Below, piece by piece: positions 1 through 8,821 of a stretch of 64,000 nucleotides of DNA. The stretch lies in NCBI GenBank assembly GCA_006218025.1, contig VBWA01000014.1, forward strand, positions 22,564 to 86,563, given 5' to 3'. The position numbers were made by a program, and so were the translations under genes. The first letter of the stretch is position 1. The number at the start of each line of letters is the position of its first letter. The notes beneath the pieces are model-generated. The model did no database searches. It saw nothing but the letters and a program-made list of their open reading frames with translations, and was not told the origin of the DNA. Source of the stretch: Rhodocyclaceae bacterium. Lineage in GTDB: Bacteria > Pseudomonadota > Gammaproteobacteria > Burkholderiales > Rhodocyclaceae.

Positions 1-1277
1 TGCAGATAGGGGCCCATGTCCGGGTAGTCGGAGAAGCGCCAGCTGGAAATCTGGTATTCCCCGTTCATGACCTTCCTGAACACCTCACCCGGCGCCAGCG
101 GCGTCAGTGTCAGCGTCACGCCGGCCTCCTTGAACAGGCGCTGTGCGATCTCGCCGGCTTCCTTGCCGCGCGGCGTATTGGTATGCGCCAGTTCCAGGGC
201 CACGGGCTGGCCATACTCGGCCAGCAGTTCCTTCGCCTTGGCGAGGTCGTGTTTCCGGTAGCCGCTGTCACCGCAGGCCGGGCTGCCGCCGTAGGGATCG
301 GTGACGACCGGAATGGTGCCGCGGAAATCCGCCTTCACCAGGAATTCCTGGTTCCAGGCATGTGCCAGCGCCCGGCGCACGCGCGGATCATTGAGCGGCG
401 GTTTCGAACTATTGAAGAGGAAGGTATAGGGCCCGGCGTAATCGCCGCTATACACCTTGAGCGTCCGATCCTCCCGCGCCTGCAGGATGTGGGTGCCGCG
501 GTCGGTCACGATGGCATCGGCCTGACCGGCCTGCAGCGCGGAGAAGCGGGCCTGCATGTCCGGCATCGGGCGAAACACGACCGTGTCGAGATACGGTCGG
601 CCCTTGCGCCAGTAGTTGGGGTTGCGCGTCAGCACGAGACGGTCGTTTCTCACCCACTCCTTGAAGACGAAGGGGCCGGTGCCGACCGGAGCGCGGTTCT
701 GTGTATCCTCCTGCACCGCCTTCGGCGACGGGATGACGGCGGCGAATCCCGCGCTGCCGATCTGGGTCTTGAAGAGGATCCACGGCCGCTTCAGCGTGAA
801 GCGGACGGTATGGTCGTCCGTCTTCGTCACGGATTCGATCGGTTCGAGGGCGGAGCGTCCCATATAGCGGTTCTTCGGATCGAGCAGGCGCTGCCAGTGG
901 GCGACGACGGCGTCGGCATTGAAGGGAGTGCCGTCATGGAAGGCGACGCCTTCGCGCAGCCTGATCGTCCAGACCTTGCCGTCCGCCGATGTCGCTGCCG
1001 AGAGAGCGAGTTCCGGCACCAGGTTGCCCTTCTCGTCGAGGTCGAACAGCCGTTCCTCGACCGCCAGCAACACATTGCGGTCCATGGCACCGAGAAAGCG
1101 CGCCTTGATCGGATCGAAGCCGACGAAGTCCTCCTCGATGCCCACCGTCAGGCTGCCGCCCTGGACGGGACCGGAAGCCGATACCGGGGCGCCCTGAACC
1201 AGGATCGCCACCAGCGCCAGCAGGCACCAGCCCTTCGCCCAGGAAGCCGCCGTTCGTGACTCATTCCTTGTTTGCAC
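1..1277 (-). CDS. ABC transporter substrate-binding protein, family 5 (peptide/nickel type), 3' end outside window
   Basis: Periplasmic solute-binding protein of the OppA/DppA/NikA family. The visible part reads as a signal peptide (hydrophobic WCLLALVAILVQG, small residues near 35) followed by GGSLTVGIEED, the RLREGVAFHDGTPFNADAVV stretch typical of SBP_bac_5, and VGTGPFVFKEW. I chose GTG at 1277 because AAGGAG lies six bases upstream; the reading frame is then open to the window edge (about 425 codons seen, C-terminus missing). It follows the chalcone-isomerase-like gene by 54 bp on the same strand. The family is known for peptide or metal-complex uptake; the ligand cannot be told from sequence. 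Confidence 0.85.
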   Translation of the reverse strand, partial: MQTRNESRTAASWAKGWCLLALVAILVQGAPVSASGPVQGGSLTVGIEEDFVGFDPIKARFLGAMDRNVLLAVEERLFDLDEKGNLVPELALSAATSADGKVWTIRLREGVAFHDGTPFNADAVVAHWQRLLDPKNRYMGRSALEPIESVTKTDDHTVRFTLKRPWILFKTQIGSAGFAAVIPSPKAVQEDTQNRAPVGTGPFVFKEWVRNDRLVLTRNPNYWRKGRPYLDTVVFRPMPDMQARFSALQAGQADAIVTDRGTHILQAREDRTLKVYSGDYAGPYTFLFNSSKPPLNDPRVRRALAHAWNQEFLVKADFRGTIPVVTDPYGGSPACGDSGYRKHDLAKAKELLAEYGQPVALELAHTNTPRGKEAGEIAQRLFKEAGVTLTLTPLAPGEVFRKVMNGEYQISSWRFSDYPDMGPYL

Positions 1278-1331
1278 GCTCTGCTCCTTGTGTCGAAGCG
1301 AGGGAGCTGTCGCTCCCCCGCATCACCTCGT

Positions 1332-1895
1332 TCAACCGCCGAGCATGGACTTCTTCAGGCTTTCGCTCGCCGGCTGCTCGCCCAGCCAGATTTTCAGCAA
1401 GGCACTGTTGAAGGCGTCGCCGGCGATGGTCCCCCTGGCGGCGCCGTTGTGGGAAACGACCGTGCCGGTGCCGGGGATGAAGTCGAAGGATAGGGCCTGT
1501 CCGCTTTTCACGTCCTTGATGTCGCGGATGATGCCGACCAGTTGCTCGACCTGGGCCTTCATCGCGTCCATTTCGGCCTTGCTGTGGTTTTTGGACAGAC
1601 CGCCGACGAAGGAGGGGGCCAGCTGGTCGGCCGTCGCGTCGATCAGGAGCGACATTTGCACCCGCCGCGGGGCAGTGACCCCGAGCACGCCGCTGAGGCT
1701 CGTCTGCTTGTTCGGTACGTAGAGCGCGCCGACATAGATATCCATCATGGGATTGCCGCGAACACCCGCGCCGTTCAGCACCAGGTCGGTACCGGAGAGC
1801 GACACCTTGTCGTCGAGCTTGACGCCGGCGACTTCTGCCGCGCCTGCAGCGGCCGACAACACAAGGCCCAGGAATAGTACCGTCAGTTTGTGCAT
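1332..1895 (-). CDS. Chalcone isomerase-like secreted protein
   Basis: 187 residues with a clear signal peptide (MHKLTVLFLGLVLSAAAGAAE). The mature part resembles the bacterial chalcone-isomerase-like family (VAGVKLDDKVSL, then LVLNGAGVR, DIYVGALYV, SGQALSFDFIPGTG). Such proteins share the CHI fold, which is also used for fatty-acid binding; bacterial members usually have no proven isomerase activity. The start overlaps the end of the upstream methyltransferase gene by 13 bp, so the two are probably translated from one transcript. Function is inferred from fold only. Confidence 0.75.
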   Translation of the reverse strand: MHKLTVLFLGLVLSAAAGAAEVAGVKLDDKVSLSGTDLVLNGAGVRGNPMMDIYVGALYVPNKQTSLSGVLGVTAPRRVQMSLLIDATADQLAPSFVGGLSKNHSKAEMDAMKAQVEQLVGIIRDIKDVKSGQALSFDFIPGTGTVVSHNGAARGTIAGDAFNSALLKIWLGEQPASESLKKSMLGG

Positions 1896-2836
1896 GTTTT
1901 CTCCTCTTCGGTGGTTTTATGAACGGCAGGATGCCGCTTCTGGTTGAAGCCTTCGATGTCGTTGATGCGTACCGCATGGGCAAACCGGAAAATGTCCGAC
2001 ACTTCGGTGGCCCGGTTGGCGCCATGGAACCAGGCATCCTTGCAGGCCGCGGCGCTGACCATCTCCATCGTCTCGAATCCGCGCGCGCGCAGAAATGGCA
2101 CGACTTCGTCGTCGTCGATGCCGAACAGAAAGGGCTCGCCGCGTTCCTTTACCCGCTTGCGCAGGGTGATCGCCTCCCTGCGCCGGCTGCTTCCATCGAT
2201 CACCGCGCGCGGAAAGTAGTCGAAAAGGACGGCGCTACCCACGGCAGAGTTGCTCGCCATGAACGCCAGCGTCTGGTCGATGGCGGTGGTGGTGAGGTAG
2301 TAGCTCACGCCTTCCCAGATGAAGAGGGTCTTCTTGTTGCTGTCATAGCCCGCCCCGCATAGACGGCTCTTCAGATCGTCGCGACTGAAGTCCACAGGAA
2401 CGAATTCGACGTGAAGGGGAAGCGTGCCCAGAACCTCCAGAAGTTTCGCGCACTTGACCGACTGGGTCGCCGGATGGTCGACCTCGAAGACCCTGACGCC
2501 CGTGGCGGGATCGACCAGACGATAGGCCCGCGTGTCGTAGCCGGCGCCGAGGATGACAACCTGGCGGATGCCGTCGCCGAGGCAGGCCGTGGTGTGCTCG
2601 TCGAAGTAGCGGGTACGGGCGAGGACGGCGCCGCCGAGCCCCGGGAACTGCCTTTCGCCCAGCCAGCGGAAGAATCGTCCCAGCCACGGATGGCGCCCCA
2701 TGGCGAGATATGAGGGCCCGATGAAATGCCGCGCCAGGGGATCGCTGCAAACCCTTTCCGTTTCCGGCTTCAGCGTTTCGCGTGCGCGGAAGGCGGCGGC
2801 AGTCTCGGCGGTTTTGCTGGGCGTTCCCGTGATCAT
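1883..2836 (-). CDS. Class I SAM-dependent methyltransferase (LCMT/TIGR00027-like)
   Basis: 317 residues. The SAM-binding motif VVILGAGYDTRAYRL, the acidic EVDHPATQ that follows it and the later WEGVSYYLTTTAI are hallmarks of the leucine-carboxyl-methyltransferase-like family (TIGR00027), whose bacterial members mostly have unknown O-methyl substrates. It heads a minus-strand group with the CHI-like protein and the binding protein, and is divergent from the LysR gene, which could regulate it. ATG at 2836 is the first start in frame. The substrate is unknown. Confidence 0.8.
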   Translation of the reverse strand: MITGTPSKTAETAAAFRARETLKPETERVCSDPLARHFIGPSYLAMGRHPWLGRFFRWLGERQFPGLGGAVLARTRYFDEHTTACLGDGIRQVVILGAGYDTRAYRLVDPATGVRVFEVDHPATQSVKCAKLLEVLGTLPLHVEFVPVDFSRDDLKSRLCGAGYDSNKKTLFIWEGVSYYLTTTAIDQTLAFMASNSAVGSAVLFDYFPRAVIDGSSRRREAITLRKRVKERGEPFLFGIDDDEVVPFLRARGFETMEMVSAAACKDAWFHGANRATEVSDIFRFAHAVRINDIEGFNQKRHPAVHKTTEEEKTCTN

Positions 2837-2930
2837 GTGGCGAAGGATGCCGCCGGAGCGACGTATTCCGCAAACGCAAAGATTTCACCCCGAACTGCAT
2901 TTTTCGCATTCGACAGGCCGCACCCTATAA

Positions 2931-2936
2931 TTCCCG
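2931..2936 (+). promoter_or_regulatory. Candidate -10 box for the LysR gene
   Basis: A perfect TATAAT lies 32 bp before the lysR-type start in the 132-bp divergent spacer. No good -35 is visible at the usual spacing (TTCGAC is about 14 bp upstream), so this is tentative. Confidence 0.35.
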
Positions 2937-2968
2937 ATCAATTTCATTCGGCGAGGTCAGCGGTCGAC

Positions 2969-3910
2969 ATGCAGGCGGTGCGTCTTCCCTCCACCAAGGA
3001 CTTGCGGGCTTTCGAGGCCACGATGCGCCTGGGCAGCATCAAGGCCGCCGCCGAATACCTCAATCTGAGCCCATCCGCGGTCAGCCGGCGCATCCAGAGC
3101 CTGGAAGAGGAACTGGGCAGGCAACTCTTCGACCGCGACGTGCAGGGCCTGACCCTGACCGAGGCGGGCAGCTATTACGCCGCACAGTTGCAATCGATTT
3201 TTCAGGCGCTGGAACAGGCCACGCTTGCCGTGCGCAAGCGGTCACGCCAGCGCCTGGTCGTGCTCGCGCCTTCGATGATCTCCCAGGCGATCGTGGGGCA
3301 ACTGGACTCCTTCAATACGGCGCTGCCCGACATTGAACTCATCCTGCATGTATTCCCCGGATCCCCAGGATCGGATCCCGGCATCGCCACCGCCGACATC
3401 GTCTTCTCGTGGGGCAACAAGGAATGGGAAGGCTGGAACTCGCGCCTGATCTCGCCGCGCGGCCATCTGGTGCCGATGTGCGCACCCAGGCTGCTCAAGT
3501 CGGGAAAGCCGTTTTCAATCGAGGAATTGCCGGAACAGACCTGGATTGTCGCGCGACACTTCGAAAGCGCCTGGAACCTTTGGTATCAGGGGCTCGGCAT
3601 GCCGATGCCGGCTCCCCGCCGACTCCTCGAAACGCCGAACGGACTGATGGCGATGGAGGCGGCGGAACGCAGCGACGGCATCCTGATCGGCTTCGGCTTC
3701 GCGGGTTATCCGGACTTCAGCATCCTGGCCGGTCGCTTCCAGCCGGCGCATGCCTTCCACGCCCTGGTGCCCGACCATGGCTTTCGCATGAACACCCGCC
3801 CGGACGGCGAAAACCCGGCAACGCCCCGTTTCGCCGCGTGGTTCTTCGAAACCGTCTGGGGACACGCTCCCGTCCAGAAGATGATGGCTGCGCAGGAGCT
3901 TCGCGCCTAA
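2969..3910 (+). CDS. LysR family transcriptional regulator
   Basis: 313 residues from the ATG at 2969. The N-terminal winged helix-turn-helix is plain (LRAFEATMRLGSIKAAAEYL, then LSPSAVSRRIQSLEEELGR and LFDR), followed by a periplasmic-binding-like effector domain (residues about 90-300). The spacing of LPSTKDLRAFEA resembles the GcvA/AmpR subgroup. The open frame continues upstream into the divergent methyltransferase, but the HTH position argues for the internal ATG. LysR proteins often control the divergent neighbour, here the methyltransferase/CHI-like/binding-protein group; that target is an inference from position only. Confidence 0.88.
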   Translation: MQAVRLPSTKDLRAFEATMRLGSIKAAAEYLNLSPSAVSRRIQSLEEELGRQLFDRDVQGLTLTEAGSYYAAQLQSIFQALEQATLAVRKRSRQRLVVLAPSMISQAIVGQLDSFNTALPDIELILHVFPGSPGSDPGIATADIVFSWGNKEWEGWNSRLISPRGHLVPMCAPRLLKSGKPFSIEELPEQTWIVARHFESAWNLWYQGLGMPMPAPRRLLETPNGLMAMEAAERSDGILIGFGFAGYPDFSILAGRFQPAHAFHALVPDHGFRMNTRPDGENPATPRFAAWFFETVWGHAPVQKMMAAQELRA

Positions 3911-3914
3911 GGCA

Positions 3915-3941
3915 GCACGTTGCTGGCCGGAGTCAACGTGC
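3915..3941. terminator. Hairpin between convergent lysR and amidohydrolase genes
   Basis: GCACGTTG and CAACGTGC form a perfect 8-bp stem with an 11-nt loop in the 64-bp convergent spacer. There is no T-run, so rho-independent termination is uncertain. Confidence 0.35.
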
Positions 3942-3974
3942 GACAGTGCGGGCAGCCTGAGTACCCGTTGCTAC

Positions 3975-5138
3975 CTAAGGCGCCAGGGCCCGTTCCACCA
4001 ACCGTACCCAGTAACGGATGCCGGTGGCGATGATCTCGTCGTTGAAATCGTAGTGGGGGCTGTGCAGCATGCAGCCGCCCTCGCCCGGCCCGTTGCCGAG
4101 CCAGACATAACAGGCGGGCACCACCTTGGCCATGTAGGCGAAATCCTCGGCGCCCATGCTCGGCGGTAACTGCAGATAGACCAGCCCGTCGGTCGCCACG
4201 TGCTGCGCCACGTCGCGCGCGAGTTCGCTCGGTTCGGCCGCATTGATGGTCGGCGGATAGCCGCGCTCGTAGCGCAGCTCGATGCTCACCCGATAGGTCG
4301 CCTCGATGCCGCGACAGACGCGCCGCAAGCCCTCCTCCAGCGCATCCTGCAGTTCCGCATCGAGCGTGCGCACCGTGCCGCCGAGTATCGCCGTCTCGGG
4401 CAGCACGTTATCGGCATGCCCGGCATGGAAACGGGTGACGCTGACCACGGCCGCGGCGAGCGGATCGGTATTGCGCGACACCAGCGACTGCACCGCCTGC
4501 ACCAGCGCACTGCCGGCCAGCACCACATCCACTGCCTGATGCGGCATTGCGGCGTGGCCGCCGCGCCCGGTGATCTCGATTTCGAAGCGATCGGTGCCGG
4601 CCATCACCGGCCCTTCGGTGACGCCGAAGCTGCCCGCCGGCATGCCCGGCCAGTTGTGCAGGCCGAACACCATGTCCATCGGGAAGCGCTCGAACAGCCC
4701 CTCTTCCACCATCACCCGGCCGCCGCCTTCGTGCTCCTCCGCCGGCTGAAAGATGAAGTACACGGTGCCGTCGAAGCTGCGCAGCTTGCACAAGGCTTCG
4801 GCTGCGCCGAGTAGCATCGCCGTATGCCCGTCATGGCCGCAGGCGTGCATCTTTCCGTGATGGGTCGAATGGTGCGGAAAGGTATTCAGTTCCGAGAGCG
4901 GCAGCGCATCCATGTCGGCGCGCAGGCCGATCGCGCGTTTGCTGCTGCCGAGTGCGAGTTTGGCCACCACGCCGGTACGGGCAATGCCGCGATGCACTTC
5001 GAGGCCGAGGCCGTCGAGGTAGTCGGCAACCTTGGCCGCGGTGCGCTTCTCGTCGAAGGCCAGCTCGGGATGGGCGTGGATGTCACGGCGCAGCGTGGCG
5101 ATTTTCTGTGTCAGGGCGGGCAGCAGTTCGTTGATCAT
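3975..5138 (-). CDS. M20 family amidohydrolase (hippurate/N-acyl amino acid hydrolase type)
   Basis: 387 residues, the usual length for HipO/AbgA-type M20D peptidases. Metal-site and family motifs are visible: MHACGHDGHTAMLLGAA, FQPAEEHEGGGRVMV and FGLHNWPGMPAG, then the dimerisation domain with GRGGHAAMPHQAVD, and near the C-terminus PSMGAEDFAYM. These enzymes hydrolyse N-acyl or N-aroyl amino acids in the cytoplasm; the precise substrate cannot be assigned. Convergent with lysR and divergent from dinB. Confidence 0.92.
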   Translation of the reverse strand: MINELLPALTQKIATLRRDIHAHPELAFDEKRTAAKVADYLDGLGLEVHRGIARTGVVAKLALGSSKRAIGLRADMDALPLSELNTFPHHSTHHGKMHACGHDGHTAMLLGAAEALCKLRSFDGTVYFIFQPAEEHEGGGRVMVEEGLFERFPMDMVFGLHNWPGMPAGSFGVTEGPVMAGTDRFEIEITGRGGHAAMPHQAVDVVLAGSALVQAVQSLVSRNTDPLAAAVVSVTRFHAGHADNVLPETAILGGTVRTLDAELQDALEEGLRRVCRGIEATYRVSIELRYERGYPPTINAAEPSELARDVAQHVATDGLVYLQLPPSMGAEDFAYMAKVVPACYVWLGNGPGEGGCMLHSPHYDFNDEIIATGIRYWVRLVERALAP

Positions 5139-5241
5139 GGCGGGACCTCGATGTCGGTTCCTTTATTGCTCAATGTTCAATGCTAGCCCAAAGCAGCGGC
5201 GTGGTAGTGAACCCGGCGTTTTGCGGTATCTTCATCAGTCG

Positions 5242-6408
5242 ATGAACACGCCCCCTCGCCGCATCGCACATCTGGACATGGACGCCTTCTACGCGTCGGT
5301 CGAGCTATTGCGCTACCCCGAACTGCGCGGCCTGCCCGTGGTGATCGGCGGGCGCAGCATCCACCAGCCCGAGTTGCTGGCCGACGGCAGCCGGCGCTTT
5401 GCCCGGCTGCGCGACTATGTCGGGCGCGGCGTCATCACCACCTCCACCTACGAGGCGCGTGCGCTGGGCGTGTTCTCCGGCATGGGCGTGATGAAGACAG
5501 CGAAGCTGGCACCGGATGCGATCCTGCTGCCGGTCGACTTCGACGCGTACCGGCATTACTCGCGCCTGTTCAAGGCTGCCGTCGCGGCCATCACGCCGCA
5601 GATCGAGGACCGTGGTATCGACGAAATCTACATCGACCTGACCGACCTGCCCGGCGATACCCTGACGCTCGCGCGCCGGATCAAGCAGGCGGTGAAGGAG
5701 GCCACCGGGCTTTCCTGCTCGATCGGCGTCAGTCCCAACAAGCTGCTGTCGAAGATCTGCTCCGACCTGGAAAAGCCCGACGGTCTCACGCTCCTCGACG
5801 AGAGCGACATTCCGCTGCGCATCTGGCCGCTGCCGGTGCGCAAAATCAACGGCATCGGACCCAAGGCCGGCGAAAAACTTGCTGCGCTGGGGATCGCCAC
5901 CATCGGCGACCTGGCGCGTGCGGAACCGGCATTACTCCAATCGCATTTCGGCCGCAGCTACGCCGAATGGCTGCACGAAGCATCGCGCGGGATAGACGCA
6001 CGCCCTGTGGTGACCTATTCCGAGCCGAAATCGATCAGTCGCGAAACCACCTTCGAGCGCGACCTTCACCCGCGCCGCGATCGCGCCGTCCTGTCGGAGG
6101 TATTCACCGCGCTGTGCACCCGCGTCGCCGGCGATCTGCAACGCCAGGGCTATCTCGCGCGCACCGTCGGCATCAAGCTACGCTTCGAGGACTTCCGTAC
6201 GGTGACACGCGACCTGACGCTGTCCGATCCCACCGCAGATCCCACCGTCATTCGCCGCGCGGCGGGCGAGTGCCTGCGCCGCGTTCCGCTGGAGCAGAGG
6301 CTGCGCCTGCTCGGCGTGCGCACCAGCACCTTGTCACCCAACGACGCACCGCAGGCCGTGACTGAATCGCCGCAGGGCGAGTTGCCGCTGAGCCTGCCCG
6401 GCCGCTGA
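5242..6408 (+). CDS. dinB: DNA polymerase IV (Y-family translesion polymerase)
   Basis: 388 residues from ATG 5242. Catalytic metal ligands are visible in HLDMDAFYASVE (Asp12, Asp14) and DRGIDEIYIDLTD (about Asp127-Glu128). The thumb HhH segment INGIGPKAGEKLAALGI and the little-finger domain (ISRETTFERDL, TVGIKLRFEDFRTVTRDLTL) follow in order. Error-prone bypass of lesions and mutagenesis are the known roles. The frame is open further upstream, but the polymerase signature begins ten residues after this ATG. No LexA box was recognised in the short divergent spacer. Confidence 0.95.
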   Translation: MNTPPRRIAHLDMDAFYASVELLRYPELRGLPVVIGGRSIHQPELLADGSRRFARLRDYVGRGVITTSTYEARALGVFSGMGVMKTAKLAPDAILLPVDFDAYRHYSRLFKAAVAAITPQIEDRGIDEIYIDLTDLPGDTLTLARRIKQAVKEATGLSCSIGVSPNKLLSKICSDLEKPDGLTLLDESDIPLRIWPLPVRKINGIGPKAGEKLAALGIATIGDLARAEPALLQSHFGRSYAEWLHEASRGIDARPVVTYSEPKSISRETTFERDLHPRRDRAVLSEVFTALCTRVAGDLQRQGYLARTVGIKLRFEDFRTVTRDLTLSDPTADPTVIRRAAGECLRRVPLEQRLRLLGVRTSTLSPNDAPQAVTESPQGELPLSLPGR

Positions 6409-6421
6409 GAAGGAGACCGAA

Positions 6422-6706
6422 ATGGTACTTTTGCTCTTCCTCATCATCCTCCTCGCGATTGCCTGGGGTGTGGCCGACTTCCAGTTGCAGAGCCGCATCG
6501 AAGGCCCGCCGCCAGCACTGCCGGTGCCGAAATCCGCCCCTGCCGCGCCACCGCCACCGCCGGCGGAGGCTGCGCCGCCGGTCGTCGGCGCGTCCGCCGG
6601 CGATCCACCACCCGACAATGCGGAGCCGACTCCCGATGCGAAGCGCGCCGTCGCGGCGCAGGACACTCGCCCTGCAGTGCTTGCGCCCGAGCGGACTCCG
6701 GATTGA
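6422..6706 (+). CDS. Small proline/alanine-rich protein with one N-terminal membrane segment
   Basis: 94 residues. Residues 1-17 (MVLLLFLIILLAIAWGV) are a hydrophobic anchor; the rest is almost entirely Pro, Ala and charged residues (SAPAAPPPPPAEAAPP), likely an extended extracytoplasmic tail. It starts 13 bp after dinB with GGAG upstream, so the two are probably co-transcribed. No family recognised; real-gene status rests on the ribosome-binding site, spacing and the TM-plus-linker layout. Confidence 0.6.
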   Translation: MVLLLFLIILLAIAWGVADFQLQSRIEGPPPALPVPKSAPAAPPPPPAEAAPPVVGASAGDPPPDNAEPTPDAKRAVAAQDTRPAVLAPERTPD

Positions 6707-6737
6707 TCGGCGTGGAGCTGCCCGAATCCCGGATTGC

Positions 6738-6743
6738 TAGAAT
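6738..6743 (+). promoter_or_regulatory. Candidate extended -10 for the amino-acid ABC operon
   Basis: TGCTAGAAT (extended -10 with TAGAAT) lies 37 bp before the binding-protein start. The same TGCTAGAAT occurs ahead of the 45-residue ORF at 40360, and TGCTATAAT ahead of rimP. The -35 is weak. Confidence 0.4.
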
Positions 6744-6779
6744 GCTTGCCCATTCCACCTTCGCGGCCTGCCTGCCCTC

Positions 6780-7817
6780 ATGAGACTCCCGAACATTGCG
6801 CGCCGCTGGCTGGCGGCCATCGCTTTGCTGATGCTGCTCCTCCACCTCTCGCCCGCCCACGCCGGCAAGACCCTCGACCAGATCCGGCAGCGCGCGCAAC
6901 TGGTGTGCGGCGTCAGCACCGGCGTGATCGGTTTCTCCTCGGCCGACAGCCAGGGCCGCTGGAACGGGCTCGATGTCGATGTCTGCCGCGCCATCGCGGC
7001 CGCCGTGCTGAACGATCCGAACAAGGTCAAATACGTTCCGCTCAACGCGCAGCAGCGCTTCACCGCATTGCAGTCCGGCGAAGTGGATCTGCTCTCGCGC
7101 AACACGACCTGGACCTTGACGCGCGATGCCTCGCTCGGCCTGCATTTCACCGCCGTCACCTACTACGACGGGCAGGGCTTCCTGGTGCCGAAGAGGCTCA
7201 AGCTGACCAGCGCAAAGCAGTTGAAGAACGCGGAAATCTGCGTGCAGTCGGGAACCACGACGGAGAAGAACCTCAGCGACTGGTTCAAGGCGCAGGGCAT
7301 CAAGGTCAAGCCGGTGGTGTTCGAGAAATTCGAAGCCTCGATTAAGGCCTTTTTCAGCGGGCGCTGCCAGGCCTATACCACCGACGCCTCGGCGCTAGCC
7401 TTCATTCGCAGCAAGGAGGCACCAAAGCCGGATGACTATGTCGTCCTGCCCGAACTGATCTCGAAGGAACCGCTGGGGCCGGTGGTGCGGCGTGGCGACG
7501 ACGAGTGGTTCGCCATCGTCAAGTGGGTGATCTTCGCCCTGATCGAAGCCGAGGAATACGGCATCACCCAGGCCAATCTCGAACAGATGAAAGCCAGCCC
7601 CGACCCCGCGATCCAGCGCCTGCTGGGCGGTGCCGAGGACACCGGCAAACTGCTCGGCCTCGAGCGCGACTGGGCGGCACGCGCCGTGAAGGCGGTGGGC
7701 AACTACGGCGAGATGTTCCAGCGCAATGTCGGCAGCGCATCGCCGCTGAAGCTGCCGCGCGGTCTCAATGCGCTGTGGAACAAGGGCGGCCTGATGTACG
7801 CGCCGCCGGTGCGCTGA
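6780..7817 (+). CDS. Amino-acid ABC transporter, periplasmic binding protein (AapJ-like)
   Basis: 345 residues with a signal peptide ending near AHAGKTLDQI. The body matches the long general L-amino-acid binding proteins of the AapJ/BztA type: LVCGVSTGVIGFSS, NGLDVDVCRAIAAAVL, LQSGEVDLLSRNTTWTLTRD, and the C-terminal GLMYAPPVR. It would deliver amino acids to the two permeases encoded next. The stop is followed by a 32-bp spacer made almost entirely of a copy of the dispersed 24-bp repeat. Confidence 0.92.
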   Translation: MRLPNIARRWLAAIALLMLLLHLSPAHAGKTLDQIRQRAQLVCGVSTGVIGFSSADSQGRWNGLDVDVCRAIAAAVLNDPNKVKYVPLNAQQRFTALQSGEVDLLSRNTTWTLTRDASLGLHFTAVTYYDGQGFLVPKRLKLTSAKQLKNAEICVQSGTTTEKNLSDWFKAQGIKVKPVVFEKFEASIKAFFSGRCQAYTTDASALAFIRSKEAPKPDDYVVLPELISKEPLGPVVRRGDDEWFAIVKWVIFALIEAEEYGITQANLEQMKASPDPAIQRLLGGAEDTGKLLGLERDWAARAVKAVGNYGEMFQRNVGSASPLKLPRGLNALWNKGGLMYAPPVR

Positions 7818-7819
7818 AT

Positions 7820-7843
7820 CGCCGTATCGCCAGCGCCGACTTT
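7820..7843 (-). repeat. Dispersed 24-bp repeat, copy 1 (intergenic)
   Basis: On the minus strand reads AAAGTCGGCGCTGGC-GAT-ACGGCG, a perfect match to the consensus. It fills the spacer between the binding-protein and first permease genes, where a ribosome-binding site would be expected. Confidence 0.85.
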
Positions 7844-7849
7844 CAAGTA

Positions 7850-8821
7850 ATGCAAGGCCGACGCCAACGCGAGCTAGGAATCCAGGCGCTGCTCGCGGCA
7901 GCGCTGCTGGCCGTGCTCTGGTGGCTGCTCGACGTCACCGCCGCCAACATGGCCGAGCGCGGCATTCGCAGCGGCTTCGACTTCCTGACGGAGCCCGCCG
8001 GCTTCGCCATTGGCGAAAGCCTGCTGCCCTTCGATTCGGCCGACAGCACGCTGCTGGCGCTGGCCGCGGGGCTGGCCAACACCCTGCGCGTGGCATTGCC
8101 GGCAATCCTCATCAGCACCCTGCTCGGCACCCTGATCGGCCTCGGCCGGCTGTCGACCAATCTGCTGCTGCGCGGGCTGTGCACCGCCTACGTCGAAACC
8201 CTGCGCAACGTGCCGCTGCTGCTGCAATTGCTGGCGTGGTACTTCGTGGTGACCGACCTGCTGCCGCTGGCGAGCGAAGCGCTCCAACTCACGCCGCATG
8301 TCTTCCTCAGCAAGAGCGGTCTGTCCCTGCCGTGGTTCGGTGGCGACGGCAGTCTGATCGACCTGCCGCTGCGCGGTGACATGGGCATCGTCGGCGGTGC
8401 CGCGCTGACGCCCGAATTCCTTGCCCTGCTGCTGGGCTTGAGTCTCTACACCGCGGCCTATGTCGCCGAAACGGTGCGCGCCGGGATCCAGTCGGTGCCG
8501 CGCGGACAGAGCGATGCGGCGCTGGCGCTGGGACTGACACGGGCGCAGCTGTTCCGCCTCGTGCTGCTGCCGCAAGCGCTGCGCAGCATCATCCCGCCGC
8601 TGACCAACCAGCATCTGAGCCTGACCAAGAACGCCTCGCTGGCCGTCGCCATCGGCTATCCCGATCTGGTGTCGGTGGCCAACACGACGCTCAACCAGAC
8701 CGGCCGCGCCGCCGAATGCATCGCCCTGATCATGGCGGTGTATCTGATTCTCTCGCTGCTCACCGCCTGGCTCAGCGCCTGGCTCGAGCGCCGCAGCGGA
8801 CGGTGGGCAGAGCGCTCATGA
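7850..8821 (+). CDS. Amino-acid ABC transporter permease (AapQ-like)
   Basis: 323 residues from ATG 7850; the frame stays open upstream but without a recognisable start or Shine-Dalgarno sequence. Several membrane helices are evident (LGIQALLAAALLAVLWWLL, ILISTLLGTLIGLGRL, LLLGLSLYTAAYVAETVRAG). The EAA loop typical of permeases reads QSDAALALGLTRAQLFRLVLLPQAL. The polar amino-acid (HisMQ-like) family fits. The last codon overlaps the next permease by ATGA. The upstream ribosome-binding region has been replaced by the 24-bp repeat, so translation may rely on coupling. Confidence 0.9.
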   Translation: MQGRRQRELGIQALLAAALLAVLWWLLDVTAANMAERGIRSGFDFLTEPAGFAIGESLLPFDSADSTLLALAAGLANTLRVALPAILISTLLGTLIGLGRLSTNLLLRGLCTAYVETLRNVPLLLQLLAWYFVVTDLLPLASEALQLTPHVFLSKSGLSLPWFGGDGSLIDLPLRGDMGIVGGAALTPEFLALLLGLSLYTAAYVAETVRAGIQSVPRGQSDAALALGLTRAQLFRLVLLPQALRSIIPPLTNQHLSLTKNASLAVAIGYPDLVSVANTTLNQTGRAAECIALIMAVYLILSLLTAWLSAWLERRSGRWAERS

